From Favolaschia claudopus (taxonomy: Eukaryota; Basidiomycota; Agaricomycetes; Agaricales; Mycenaceae), in contig JAWWNJ010000026.1 in assembly GCA_037176885.1 (NCBI GenBank), positions 1,240,001 through 1,304,000 on the forward strand: 64,000 bases of DNA, written 5' to 3'. This document shows positions 11,628 through 21,895 of this stretch, one piece after another. The notes beneath the pieces were generated by a model that was not told the origin of the DNA, did not search any database, and saw only the letters and a program-made list of their open reading frames with translations. How positions within the stretch are numbered: the first letter of the stretch is position 1; the number at the start of each line of letters is the position of its first letter. The translations under genes and the position numbers were made by a program.

Positions 11628-11859
11628 TTTAGTGAAATATGGGGGAAAAGTAGATAAATTCATACGAAGTACATGCCCGTATTTATACCCCCAGGAGAAC
11701 AATAGAACAAATACATATAAACCTACACGGCGCGTTGACTCGTTCAACTGCGCACCTTCCTGACTCCTACTGACTCGATATCTTGACTCGAGTATGACTC
11801 GACTCGTCTTCCGCAGTCTTGCTGGGCTGACTCGTCTCGTCCAGTTTCCCATCTCGACA
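11628..11859 (-). repeat. Copia 5' LTR (232 bp)
   Basis: The second, identical LTR copy; as the element is on the minus strand this is the upstream, promoter-bearing one. The Gag ATG lies at 11541. Confidence 0.96.
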
Positions 11860-11864
11860 CAACA
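11860..11864. repeat. Target-site duplication CAACA, right of Copia element
   Basis: Matches 7084-7088 exactly. Confidence 0.9.
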
Positions 11865-14023
11865 AAACTTCCGGCCGAGTTGATTTTTAATCGAATCTCA
11901 TCTACATCTACTGACTCAGTCGTGAATAGATCTTCTTCAAGTTCTTCATCATTTTTGGCTTCAGACACAGAATTATCAATCATCTCTTTATCCGAGGCGC
12001 CGTCTGTCTCACTAGATATGGTATTGTTGTGCTCTGCCGGAGGATCAGGCTCTGAATCCGAATGCAGGCTCCGTGCACGGGGATAACACTCGGGACTCGG
12101 GCGCTCTGAATCAATGAACCGTTCCAGACTTGGCCAATACAGATTCACAAACTCGTGGCTCGTAAAATGGTCTTCGAAATCCATAAGGTACGAAACAACT
12201 TGCTGGCCACTAAGTTCCTGTTGAGCAATCATAGAATGTGCGCACTTTTGAAGCAGACGTCGAGCTCGAGTCTCAAAATCATCTTTCTCTGGGTCATACT
12301 CTCCGAGTCGGGTAACAGCTAATTCCAATGCAGCATACGCAACATGGGCTTGCAATTGGGACTTGGTTATATAATCGGTAATGTAAAACATGACTGCTTT
12401 TGCGGCGGGACCAGACGAAATAAACTTTATATCCATGTTGCAACGTATAGACTCCAGCATTGTCAAATTGAAGTTGTTGACTAATCCGTCCAAGCAGCGC
12501 AATTCAAATTCTCCGGTTTCAGGATCAAAAACACTCAAAGGTTTTGCATTGCTCGCATCAAGATCAAACCGACACTCCTTTATATATCCTGGACCTTTCC
12601 AATACTTGTAACAGGTAGGAGTATGCTCGTGTCGCTGACATGTTTCCACCAGATTATGCAGGTCTTTCTTCCGAAACAGTTCCAACTCATCTGGATCAGA
12701 CGCCGAAACGGGGCCACGCGTACTGCACGGGTGAAACTTACCAAGGGGAAACTCCGACTCCGGATGAGGATCATGCGGCACGGCATTAGAAATTGTATCT
12801 TCCAAAAATTCCATCAGACGTCTCTGAAATTCTAGGTTACCGCCATTTTCAAGCGCTTTAGACTTGATTTCATTCGGATTCAGACCCCCTTCAATCCACA
12901 CAACCATATGGCAATGCAACGAACCACGGCCTTGCGCCTCAACAGTTCCATAGTAAGCATTTACAACACCCAGAATGCCACCTTCAGTATCCTTTTGCTT
13001 TTCATCGTACCCCAGAATCGCAGAAATGAATGCTTTTATGAAGACGTTGAAAAATTCAGCAGCAACGGCAGGGTTTTGTGCAACCAAGACAGACTGATCT
13101 TTCCAGACATTTGAAAGGTCGTCGGCAGTCAGGTTATCAATATCAATCTCATCGCCAGCAAGAAAACGAACGAGTGGATTGTACACATCAGCCGGATTAA
13201 TGGTGATGTAGAAACTTGGAAGACCCTTATCCATCATCAAGGCTCGGATTTCATTGCGCATAACCAGTTTGGATTGCGGGGAACCTTGCACATGAGCGCT
13301 GATCAAATTGACTTGTTTCATTAGGGCAAGTACCCGGTTCTCTTCTGGATCATCAGACATTCGAAAATCCCCTCTACTGACCCTTTCAGAAACTGTATGG
13401 ATCGCGTTCGCCGACACTGTGGCAAATTCAGCTGCAATATGATCGAAATTATCTCGCCGGACTTTGAAACTGGTATTTAACAACACTGTTCTGCGTTGAA
13501 GCATATTGAAAGCAGTAAACAGGAAGGAATAATGAGTTTGGAATCGCCGATCGGACAAATTAAACAAATGCTTCAGGTGAGTCTTGAAAGCGAGACCAGT
13601 CTTTCGCCTGCTATCCTCCATTCCACCGATACCGTACGGAAACAGGGTAGGGTATATCAAAGGAAACAAGTCCGGATTGTTGAACTCATTTACAGGCAAC
13701 GGATCATGGCGCAGCTCAAGGTAGTTCCCATTAGGTTTTTTTAGGTGCCGGCTGGCGGCTTTCCTCAATACACGCGACGATTCATGACCTTTGACATCGG
13801 TGACAACAACACTTTCGAATGGGATATCAGAACGGTAGGAGACACTGGAAACTGCATTCTTTATCATTTCTTTGACAGAACTTGAAGCCTCGGAAGATTC
13901 AGGTCCAACTTGAGATCCCTTTGACTCACTCGAAGTCTTCTCAGCATACGACGAAGTCGTGGCTTCAATACCAGCGGACGGAATGACATGCTCAATATGG
14001 AACGGAATATTACGCCTACCACT
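11860..14023 (-). pseudogene. Helitron Rep (HUH endonuclease) domain, middle of RepHel gene
   Basis: The Helitron replication-initiator domain, which nicks and rejoins DNA by covalent tyrosine linkage. From the first ATG at 13867 it shows the Helitron-like N-terminal region (LFPLIYPTLFPYG, then DKGLPSFYITINPAD), the HUH motif in GSLHCHMVVW and a two-tyrosine motif FYITDYITK. The reading frame is open from 14023, just after an in-frame TGA, to the Copia insertion at 11860. There it joins in frame with the helicase segment ending at 7088. All the key residues I would look for are present; the lesion is the Copia insertion. Confidence 0.92.
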
Positions 14024-14026
14024 TCA

Positions 14027-14081
14027 ACGACTCCCACTACCACTACCACGACTTCGACCACGACCGAGACTCCTACTACCA
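14027..14081. repeat. Degenerate CCACTA/CGACCA simple repeat inside the Helitron gene
   Basis: A low-complexity run of CCACTAC and CGACCACGA units. On the minus strand it places stops directly after the KDVK end of the DUF6570 region and shifts the frame before the Rep region, so it separates the two halves of what is normally one Helitron protein. Confidence 0.7.
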
Positions 14082-14414
14082 CTACTTCACGTCTTTGTAT
14101 AGATGGTTGTGAGCAGTCAACCAGTTCAATGCGTTCAGAACTTTCTCTTTGCGGACAATCAAGGGTTTGGCTTTAGTTTTAATCCACTCATCAGACGGCG
14201 GATTTGAGCCAACAAAATAACACAAATAGGCGTTGTAATTTCCTCGATGGAAGGCGGCAGCGTATTTGCAATGGCAGACGGCTGCTGGGGGTATATTATT
14301 ACATGCCCTTTCATTCCGCGTTGAACATTTGGCAGACCTAGATCATCCTCTTCTCGCAACTGAATAATCCAACATTTAGCTCGACATCGGGCAATCATCG
14401 CTTCCTCCACAAAC
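14082..14414 (-). pseudogene. Helitron DUF6570-type region, C-terminal fragment
   Basis: Continues the 20400-21847 protein after removal of the second LTR element. It reads EEAMIARCRAKCWIIQL, then HVIIYPQQPS and PPSIEEITTPICVI, which is the conserved domain preceding Rep in fungal Helitron proteins. The published frame is lost around PICVI, where a neighbouring frame takes over near 14160-14230. The segment ends at a TAG at 14082-14084 within the simple repeat. Exact domain naming rests on my memory of the family. Confidence 0.8.
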
Positions 14415-14784
14415 TGTAATGGGTGGTATTTATATTTGGATTACTCTTTAGCTACAATTCACGTGTACACGATGACGTGAGAAATATGATCATCTTATCT
14501 TACCACAAACCACATCGTACCTCAGTGTCCAAAAGTGTTATCAAGCATTTAGGACTGGAGGTCAAGGGTTTAGTGAGTAATTGTCTGTGCTTACTGATAT
14601 TCCACAGCTCGGAGTGCCCCAGACAGATATCTGCTGGGGCTGGAGAGCTAGCCTACAGATATCTGAAGTGCGAAACTCTCCTCGCACACACCATTCGGAC
14701 GCCGCATACAATATTAACCACTACTCGCTCGCCAGTTGCTCCCTCCGCGCTCCCCTTAATTTTGTAGCCCAAACGGGTCCTACA
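14415..14784 (+). repeat. 5' LTR of the non-autonomous element (370 bp)
   Basis: Nearly identical to 20029-20399; one C fewer in the stretch after GGAGTGCC. It contains the palindromic pair CAGATATCTG twice around 14628-14665. Confidence 0.95.
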
Positions 14785-14894
14785 AAGGTGGACACATTGG
14801 GAACGCGGAATACTCTGGCCGGCGAGAACACTCACATATAGCATCCCTAGCATCCCTTCCCATTCCATTCCAGTCAACTTCAATCTCAACACCC

Positions 14895-17800
14895 TTGCCT
14901 CTGTCTTGTTCTGTCTCTGATTCCTCCTCTGGGGGAGGATGGACTCGTCGTCGAGCAAGACGATCCTTCCCCCACAGAACATGTGTTTCACATGCGGCGG
15001 CGACCTCGTGGCACGCCGGAACCGAGTCGGCCGAAGATTTACCGACGATCCAAGCGGCTTACTGTTTGTCGCGCCACGTAGAGCTGGAGGCAGAGCAGGT
15101 CGTCGATCGCGGTAAAGGAGGACGGTTTGCGCTAGTTGAATCCTTTTACAATCGGATAGACCGAGTGGTGAGAGATCTGCAATATGACTTACAATGTGCA
15201 GCTTCGGTGGTGCCAGGAAGAAAGCGCTATTTTCATGTTGATCCAGAACGCAGTCTTCTATCAATTCTGCAGGGCGGTGGATCTCTGCTCCAGCTGGAAG
15301 CCGCCTGGGAAATTTTGCGAGGACGTTTGGATCTGGGAATAGAGTTTGTGAGGAGATACGTTAAAGAGCTCGATATGCTGGACGCGTCAAAGCCAATCCC
15401 CACTGCGTCCGCTGGAGCAGCTCATAATGAAGATCGGATAAGTGATGTAGAACGAGAACGTCCCCAGATTATCAACGGTGGCGTGAAGGAACGACTCACG
15501 AAACGAAACTGCATCCCAAAACCCTCCCCGCTTCCTTCCACCTCTCCTCCTCCGTTCCCCGCTCCTCCTCGGGTCGTTGACCGAGTTGTAGTCGAGCTTG
15601 GGGAGCGGAAACAGCGCGAGACGGGCGAGAGCGAGACAACACCGACCCCATCATCGTCAAGTCAGTGCAGCGATTATGTTGTGCCTGGGGGGCGGCAGTA
15701 CGACGACGAAACCAACAGGTGTTCATCGTCGCAGCGGAACTTACTTGACGAGGGGAAACTGAATAATAAATCAAGAACCGTCAATCGGAACGGTAACGCG
15801 AACTTACAACGCAGCAGATGGACGTTCATCCAACGTGTTGCTTCTTCCCACCACTCACCCACCCACGCATGCCAACAAAATACTAAACAGGATCCATCCA
15901 CGAGCGAGTCTGGGGGGCGGTTAGCAGGCACACACATTGACAGCTTTGCGAACGAGACTCCCTCCGAGTATGGGTCAAAGAACGCGTGCGCGAGTTATTT
16001 TGAAAACAGAAGCTTAGTTTTCTGTCGAACCCCGGTCGTCGAGAGGAGATTGAGCAGGGGTTTGACTCAAAGGAACAGTTTTTCAGATGAGTTCGCCCCA
16101 CTGCAAAACAATTCATTACTCGCCAAAGGTCCGCTGACGGATATGGGGAATGGAGCGTTGGCGCGATCGATCTGCGCCAACATCCGAGACAACGAAGAGC
16201 TCAAAGAAGCACATTCGTCAGCTCAGGCAATCGACTCAAAGATGAGGAATTCACCCACCAAGCAAATCACCATTGAGTTTGAAACGCGGATTAAGGAACT
16301 AAAGAGATGGATTCAGAATCATGCAGATCGAATGGAAAGACGGGCTTACGTCGCCAACGGCGTCTTCAGCTCTACTCACGACCATTCCAGCAAAATTGTC
16401 TGCGCTCTGTCGTCGCCAGGGTCGAGGCGGGTGACTTCGGCAATGGCGAGTGTCGTCCAAGTCGGGATGCTCGAAACGTCGAATACGAAAACCTCGGCGG
16501 TGCTTCCAGCGGGGGAGGACAAGAGACAATATCTTCTGCTCAGTCAACGTCAGCTAGAGTTGAGCTTAGGACAAGGAATCATAGGCATGCCTTGCTTTCA
16601 AACCTGCAAGTGGTTTCATGCTCTTCTGCCTTCGATGCGCGCATCTACAAACACCGATCGGCTTGGTCAAGACGAGACAGGCGCGATCGATTTCCCTCGC
16701 ACGGCAAACGTGTCGTACTACGCCGCCAACAGCCCGCCAGCGATCAGGTCCAAACCCCCGTCTCCACCCTCTGCAAATGCGAAGGGCGTCGAGGGTGGGG
16801 GGCTTTGGACTGCGGCGTCGGAGATGATGTCTACCGGCAGTCAGCGTGTGGACACTAATGCCAAAGGGCTACTTACCATGCTCCAAATCGTTTCACCATC
16901 CCTCGCAAGCACTCTCGTTCCAACAAAATCACCGTCACCAACGGCGGTATCTTCGGCAGCAGAATCATTACCTTTCGTGCCCGTTCGCGCGATCGAAAAG
17001 CTAGATGACGGAACATTTCCATCAGTACAACAAGCGCTTGCCATGGATGGACCGACGAGTGAGGAACAAGTGCGCGAAGGAGCAGCGGCACCATTTACTT
17101 CAGCTCAAGATGGAAGCGAGAAAGAGGGTCTAAAAGTGAAGGATAATTGTTCAGCTAAGTCTACGCCATCGTCGAATATTACTTCACTTACCGTCGGATC
17201 TTGCGCGAGGAGCGTCGACGGCGACGTGTTCGGTTGTTTGCCTGGTCATTGGATTTCAATGTTGTCACGCCGGACATGGAATCCCAGCGTGACAGCTCAA
17301 AACCACGGGGGCGGCGCGCGGTTTGGTTCGGATACACACGACAACGAGGTTCCAAGGCCGAGCGAGGACCTGAAGGAAGAAAGAAGTCCAGTAACTAACC
17401 TATACAAGTCCCCGTTCCCGTTACTCGCGGATGCGAGCGCCGTCGAAGGCGAGGGGCTTCGAAAATGGACACGAAGAACTGCGCCGATGATTCTCCTAAC
17501 CAACGCGTGCCCTGGTTCTGGGTTCGGTAAACGGAAGGAGATTGAGCTCGATGGGCGCGGAGACCATCTACAGAGAGTGAATCAGGAGGTCTCCGACGCG
17601 GCGGACAGGCACGCGAATTTCTGGGCTATCGTGCACGTTAGCGTAATTATATGGACCACCGACAACGCTCACCCATCAAATACCGCTGTTAACGTCGACG
17701 TCCGCATGCCGCAGTCATCGAAGTCCCCGCCTCTGGCGCCCGCTATGGCGAGCGCCATCAAGGGTGGGGGGCTTCAAACGACGTCTACGACGTCGAGGGC

Positions 17801-18056
17801 GATGACACGTACTCGACGGGCAGAACAGCTCACTGGGGACCTAGTCTTTTCAAATCCTCTCACTGATGGTGTCGTGTCAACAAATTTCAGCTCATTGGAA
17901 GCTGTTCTCGTGGTATCGGACTCCTTAGCTTTTGCGTCTGTCAGCGCCAACGTACGGATGAAAGGGGACGCAAACCTTGCGCGTAATCAACACGAGGAGA
18001 GCTCGCCATGCCCGATATGGAAACGCGAAGGGATTGGCACCTGCGTCTCGGCTTGA
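14895..18056 (+). CDS. Unknown 1053-aa protein of the non-autonomous LTR element
   Basis: A single uninterrupted ORF that starts 110 bp after the 5' LTR, where gag normally lies. I do not recognise it. Residues about 45-160 look globular and partly helical (LVESFYNRIDRVVRDLQYDL; LLQLEAAWEILRGRLDLGIE). The rest is rich in Ser, Thr, Pro and charged residues. Three spaced copies of a motif like KSP-P-LA-A-GVEGGGL occur around residues 620, 840 and 960. No zinc knuckle, protease DSG or RT YxDD box is visible. It could be a divergent Gag or captured host sequence. A GC-rich ORF of this length in otherwise non-coding DNA is unlikely by chance, but its coding status is unproven. Confidence 0.5.
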   Translation: MPLSCSVSDSSSGGGWTRRRARRSFPHRTCVSHAAATSWHAGTESAEDLPTIQAAYCLSRHVELEAEQVVDRGKGGRFALVESFYNRIDRVVRDLQYDLQCAASVVPGRKRYFHVDPERSLLSILQGGGSLLQLEAAWEILRGRLDLGIEFVRRYVKELDMLDASKPIPTASAGAAHNEDRISDVERERPQIINGGVKERLTKRNCIPKPSPLPSTSPPPFPAPPRVVDRVVVELGERKQRETGESETTPTPSSSSQCSDYVVPGGRQYDDETNRCSSSQRNLLDEGKLNNKSRTVNRNGNANLQRSRWTFIQRVASSHHSPTHACQQNTKQDPSTSESGGRLAGTHIDSFANETPSEYGSKNACASYFENRSLVFCRTPVVERRLSRGLTQRNSFSDEFAPLQNNSLLAKGPLTDMGNGALARSICANIRDNEELKEAHSSAQAIDSKMRNSPTKQITIEFETRIKELKRWIQNHADRMERRAYVANGVFSSTHDHSSKIVCALSSPGSRRVTSAMASVVQVGMLETSNTKTSAVLPAGEDKRQYLLLSQRQLELSLGQGIIGMPCFQTCKWFHALLPSMRASTNTDRLGQDETGAIDFPRTANVSYYAANSPPAIRSKPPSPPSANAKGVEGGGLWTAASEMMSTGSQRVDTNAKGLLTMLQIVSPSLASTLVPTKSPSPTAVSSAAESLPFVPVRAIEKLDDGTFPSVQQALAMDGPTSEEQVREGAAAPFTSAQDGSEKEGLKVKDNCSAKSTPSSNITSLTVGSCARSVDGDVFGCLPGHWISMLSRRTWNPSVTAQNHGGGARFGSDTHDNEVPRPSEDLKEERSPVTNLYKSPFPLLADASAVEGEGLRKWTRRTAPMILLTNACPGSGFGKRKEIELDGRGDHLQRVNQEVSDAADRHANFWAIVHVSVIIWTTDNAHPSNTAVNVDVRMPQSSKSPPLAPAMASAIKGGGLQTTSTTSRAMTRTRRAEQLTGDLVFSNPLTDGVVSTNFSSLEAVLVVSDSLAFASVSANVRMKGDANLARNQHEESSPCPIWKREGIGTCVSA

Positions 18057-20028
18057 CGACGCAGGCGCGGGCGCGCGTGAATACGCCGCTAACACGAATG
18101 TTAGCTACAAACTATTCTGTGGGGTCAAGGGACTCACCTGGACTTTCCACCCGGTCAATTATCCGTCACGGCAGCACGACCCTCGAAAGCGACTCGTGCG
18201 CGAGCGTTTCGAGGTCCCAAATACCCGGTTACGAAAAATTTCTTCATTTTTCTTCAATTTCGTTCGATATTTCTTGCATCTCAGCTGGATTTCAACCTTC
18301 CAACAATCAAATGCATAGCCTCTCGAGTTCAGGTCGCCGTTCGGTCCCATCGTCGGAGAATTTGGGCAGGAAAGTCGCCTAAGAGGTTGCGAGAAGACAA
18401 CGGGTGCCGAAATTTGTCTTCAAGCCAGGAGACAGCGGTGGAGTTCTACCAGATGTTGTGACATCTGGCAATAGGGACATCTTGACAGAATGTAAACTGA
18501 GACGGTGCGGGTGGATGGAGCGACGAGAACGGAAGCTGCAAGCGGCGACAAGAGAGGGACGAGTGAGAGAGGTGTGTGACTATCAGTCACATCGTCACAA
18601 TATCTCCGCTCTCACTCTCAGCTGAGCTCTTTCATGGACGTGTTTCGACGCGTTCCATCTTGTGAAACACTTTTCATCTCCCTCTCCACACCTTCTGGCT
18701 CATATTCAGCTGCTCTCTGGTTTTCAAGCAACTTCTCAGCCTACAGACGTGCGACACTTCGCTAGAAACTGTAGATAAACACTCTCCCTTTCTGGAGCTC
18801 TTTGTCCTTGGTTCTGGAGGCCTACTATCGTTTGAGACTATATTCGGCCTCAAATTCTCTTTTTTCTACACGCTCCGAAGTCTCCGATAAATGAAAAACT
18901 TCTCAAACAACTCAATTCGTTGGGAAGCGTCGAGAAACGGATTTGGAAGGGATAATGAAGGATGGGGGGGTAGATCCAAGAAATGAAGGCACTCCTAGCG
19001 CGTGACCTTGACGGGGGCTTGTTTTGCTCACAAACGCCCCCGCGAGGCGCGTCTTATTAAATTTTCCAGACTCAAAATTTTCTATTGACCATTTTCTTGC
19101 ATTTTCTTCTCTGCCAACGGCCTCTCTTCGTTGGATGCCTTTCAACGCGAATAACGCGGAGGTCTTACCGCCTGAGCGACGGGACATCGACCTCTTGGAG
19201 CTGACAGCATTTTCTGCAACCTACAACTTGTCCGGCGCAAACGTAAACTCGCAGGACTTGACGCCGGCTGCACGGTTTTAGCTCGTTGTTTTACACCATC
19301 AACTTCTTGATTATCCAGCCTAGGTTCTGCTGGTTGGGACTGGTTTGCACACGAAAACACACAGATCGTCTCTGACACCTTACCGTTCCCCTTCTGCGCC
19401 CAAGCGCGGCACGGCATCACTTCTGAATCCTGTTCCCTCCTGCTCAATCTCCGCGCTCGCTCGGCGCACACTGTGCTTACCCCACCCAGAGAGACACTTT
19501 GTCTCTCCTCCCTTCCCTTCCAACAACTACCTGCTCTTACGCTTTCACCCGCCGCGGCCCGCACCGATGTGTGGCTATAGACTGGGGGCTACCTTGTCCC
19601 TGGGGGAATTCCGAAACTACCCGGTCTCACTCGACCGTTACAACCGGCCACTTTCGTGGGGGGCAATAGGGGTAGGTATAGGTATGGCGGAGTGACGCGA
19701 CTATGGAGCGTTGGAGAAAGGCTTGGGTATGGTGGGTATCGGGAGCGAAGCGACCAAAACCTGTAGCGGAGCCGGAAAGTCTTGAACATGGAGACGCAGG
19801 AGATGGGAAGCAGTATACGGAGCAGGAAGGTACATCCCTTGGAGGTGGAGCGTAGCGGAATTGGAGAGGGGTTGGATATGGAGATGCAGTAGCTGCGCTG
19901 CAGCATACGGAGATGGAATGGACGAGTCTTGAAGATGCAGTGGAAGGCAAAAAAAATTTCTCAAGATTTTTCTCCCGCCACGCCTCCCTGGACGCATCTT
20001 GTTCTTGCAGCTCAAGAGTGGGGGGCTC
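18057..20028. other. Non-coding interior of the non-autonomous LTR element
   Basis: Nearly 2 kb between the long ORF and the 3' LTR. Only short overlapping ORFs occur, with no recognisable motif. The last 18 bases contain the probable polypurine tract. Confidence 0.6.
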
Positions 20029-20399
20029 TGTAATGGGTGGTATTTATATTTGGATTACTCTTTAGCTACAATTCACGTGTACACGATGACGTGAGAAATA
20101 TGATCATCTTATCTTACCACAAACCACATCGTACCTCAGTGTCCAAAAGTGTTATCAAGCATTTAGGACTGGAGGTCAAGGGTTTAGTGAGTAATTGTCT
20201 GTGCTTACTGATATTCCACAGCTCGGAGTGCCCCCAGACAGATATCTGCTGGGGCTGGAGAGCTAGCCTACAGATATCTGAAGTGCGAAACTCTCCTCGC
20301 ACACACCATTCGGACGCCGCATACAATATTAACCACTACTCGCTCGCCAGTTGCTCCCTCCGCGCTCCCCTTAATTTTGTAGCCCAAACGGGTCCTACA
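20029..20399 (+). repeat. 3' LTR of the non-autonomous element (371 bp)
   Basis: Matches 14415-14784 except for one extra C; ends CCTACA before the target duplication ACAAC at 20400-20404. Confidence 0.95.
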
Positions 20400-21847
20400 A
20401 CAACAGATAAATCTCTTAACTCAGGCGGAATTGGTCCAAGATAATTGTAATTGGCCATGGAAAGACGAGGGACTTTGCCAGATTTGAGTGCAGATTTACA
20501 ACCTTTACAGACAACCAGTACGGGTTCCATGCTGTCGAGGTCATTCTCTATGCACTGTGGATCAATCAAAAGCGAATCATACTGACCAGAATCAACAGGC
20601 ATGGGTGGCGGTATCATCTCTGGATCAAGCCACGGCAGTTTTGCTTTCTCAGATTCAAGATCGGGATCTTCGCTTTCTGACGCTGAATTACAGGGTTCGT
20701 CCGGGGATTTGAGCAGTTTGAGATCGAATTCTTCGAATGAAATGGTCGTTCTTTGTTTCATGTTACAGCGCTCAACACAACTGCCACAGGTAAAGGTAGA
20801 TAAAGCATCCTTCGAAATCAATGCGTTGAACTGTTTCTTGAATTTCTCTTTCAGACCAGGGGAAATGAGCTGTGGCCACTCTGCCTTCAACTTTTCACTC
20901 TGTCGGACACGAGACTCGGTTTCGGCATCACGCTTGGTCTGTCTCGACTGGTAGCAAGGTCTTTTACCATTCAAACTTTTGATATATTTCCCTACCTGAG
21001 ATCGCAACTTCGCTGGACCGTCGTCAACAGAATATTCGACATTATGCATACTCAGTATCCGACGGGCAACAGACTTGGACAGACGGGGCTGTAACTGGGT
21101 AAGCAGCCGTATTTGTAACATTTGTTGAAATTCTTCCTGGGTCATAGAGTCAGACACCGGAGCTTTGAACATTTGGCGGACAACAGACTGACACCCGATT
21201 GACATCAAGTTGCTCTTCTGAGATCCACAGGCACCGGAAACGAGATGAGTGGTGATTGTATTGGATAGTGTTTTTGCGGAACAATTCTTGCTCGGGATTC
21301 CATGCAGAGCTGCCAACGAAATGAGAGATGAGAGAGGTAGTCGATCGATTCCTTCAAGAACCTGTTGACTCGGATGGGTCTCGGAGAATTCTTCGACCAG
21401 AGTATTACGCCGATTGATCAGTTCAGACTGAATGAAACTCGAAAATGCATCGAGATCGGAACCTTGTTCACCTCCGTTTCCTAGGACCGATCCGATGATC
21501 TTTAGAGTAAAACCAGACAAGCGGGTGGGAGCAGATATCAAAAGACTGAGTGCGAAGTAAGCCATCTCCCGGGAATTTGCAAAGTCGTGTCGAATAGACT
21601 GACATTCAGGCAACTGGGAAGAATCAGGTAGCTGACCACAGGCTCCGTAGAGGAAATGTGTCAAGAGTGCTTTCTTGCTGTCCTCGAGAGATGTCATGTT
21701 AACGACAGGAATACCATGTCCGCGAAGCAACTCAAACAACCAGCGTTGATTCGTGTGAGAGAAAAGATTCTCCGCATTGTTCGTTGAGAGGAGAAGGCAC
21801 GCTAAACGATCGCGACCACTAAACGGAAGATTTGAAGTCTCGGACAT
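20400..21847 (-). pseudogene. Helitron N-terminal region with DUF6570-type cysteine motifs
   Basis: A 1.45-kb open frame starting at the ATG at 21847. It begins with two helical repeat-like segments (RDRLACLLLSTNNAENLF; a second similar unit LPLSSLISLAALHGIPSK), each followed by a cysteine (LYGACG, LVSGACG). Farther on come FTCGSCVERCN and VCKGCKSALKSGKVP-LSMANYNYLG-PPELRDL, which mark the DUF6570-type region at the front of fungal Helitron proteins. It is cut at SVV by the LTR element at 20399 and continues at 14414. These cysteine pairs probably bind zinc. Confidence 0.85.
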
Positions 21848-21895
21848 GGGGATCGGGGGAAGAGAAGTGGAGGGTGTGCGCCAAACATATTCATG

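Larger units (their letters stand above)
7089..11859 (-). mobile_element. Ty1/Copia LTR retrotransposon, full length (4771 bp)
   Basis: Two identical 232-bp LTRs (7089-7320 and 11628-11859) flank Gag-protease-integrase and RT-RNase H coding regions on the minus strand. This gene order defines Copia elements. A 5-bp duplication CAACA surrounds it. A purine-rich tract (GAGGGGGAG on the minus strand) precedes the 3' LTR at 7321. LTR identity points to very recent insertion. The element interrupts the Helitron RepHel gene between its Rep and helicase domains. Confidence 0.96.
14415..20399 (+). mobile_element. Non-autonomous LTR element (LARD-like) with one long ORF (5985 bp)
   Basis: Direct repeats of 370 bp (14415-14784) and 371 bp (20029-20399), starting TGTAATGGG and ending CCTACA, differ by one C in a run. 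A purine-rich tract (AAGAGTGGGGGG) lies just upstream of the right repeat, fixing the plus-strand orientation. The target duplication is ACAAC (20400-20404), with ACAAAC on the left, that is, one extra base. No protease, RT or integrase is seen in any frame. The interior holds a 1053-codon ORF in sense. The insertion splits the Helitron protein, which rejoins as ...LSVV-EEAM.... Mobilisation would need enzymes from another element. Confidence 0.93.

Noticed and set aside
12390..12611. Plus-strand ORFs opposite the Helitron Rep region
   Set aside because: Antisense shadows; the minus strand carries the conserved HUH protein.
14018..14090. Regular repeats as a CRISPR-like array
   Set aside because: Short degenerate hexamer-type simple repeat without unique spacers, in a eukaryotic genome.
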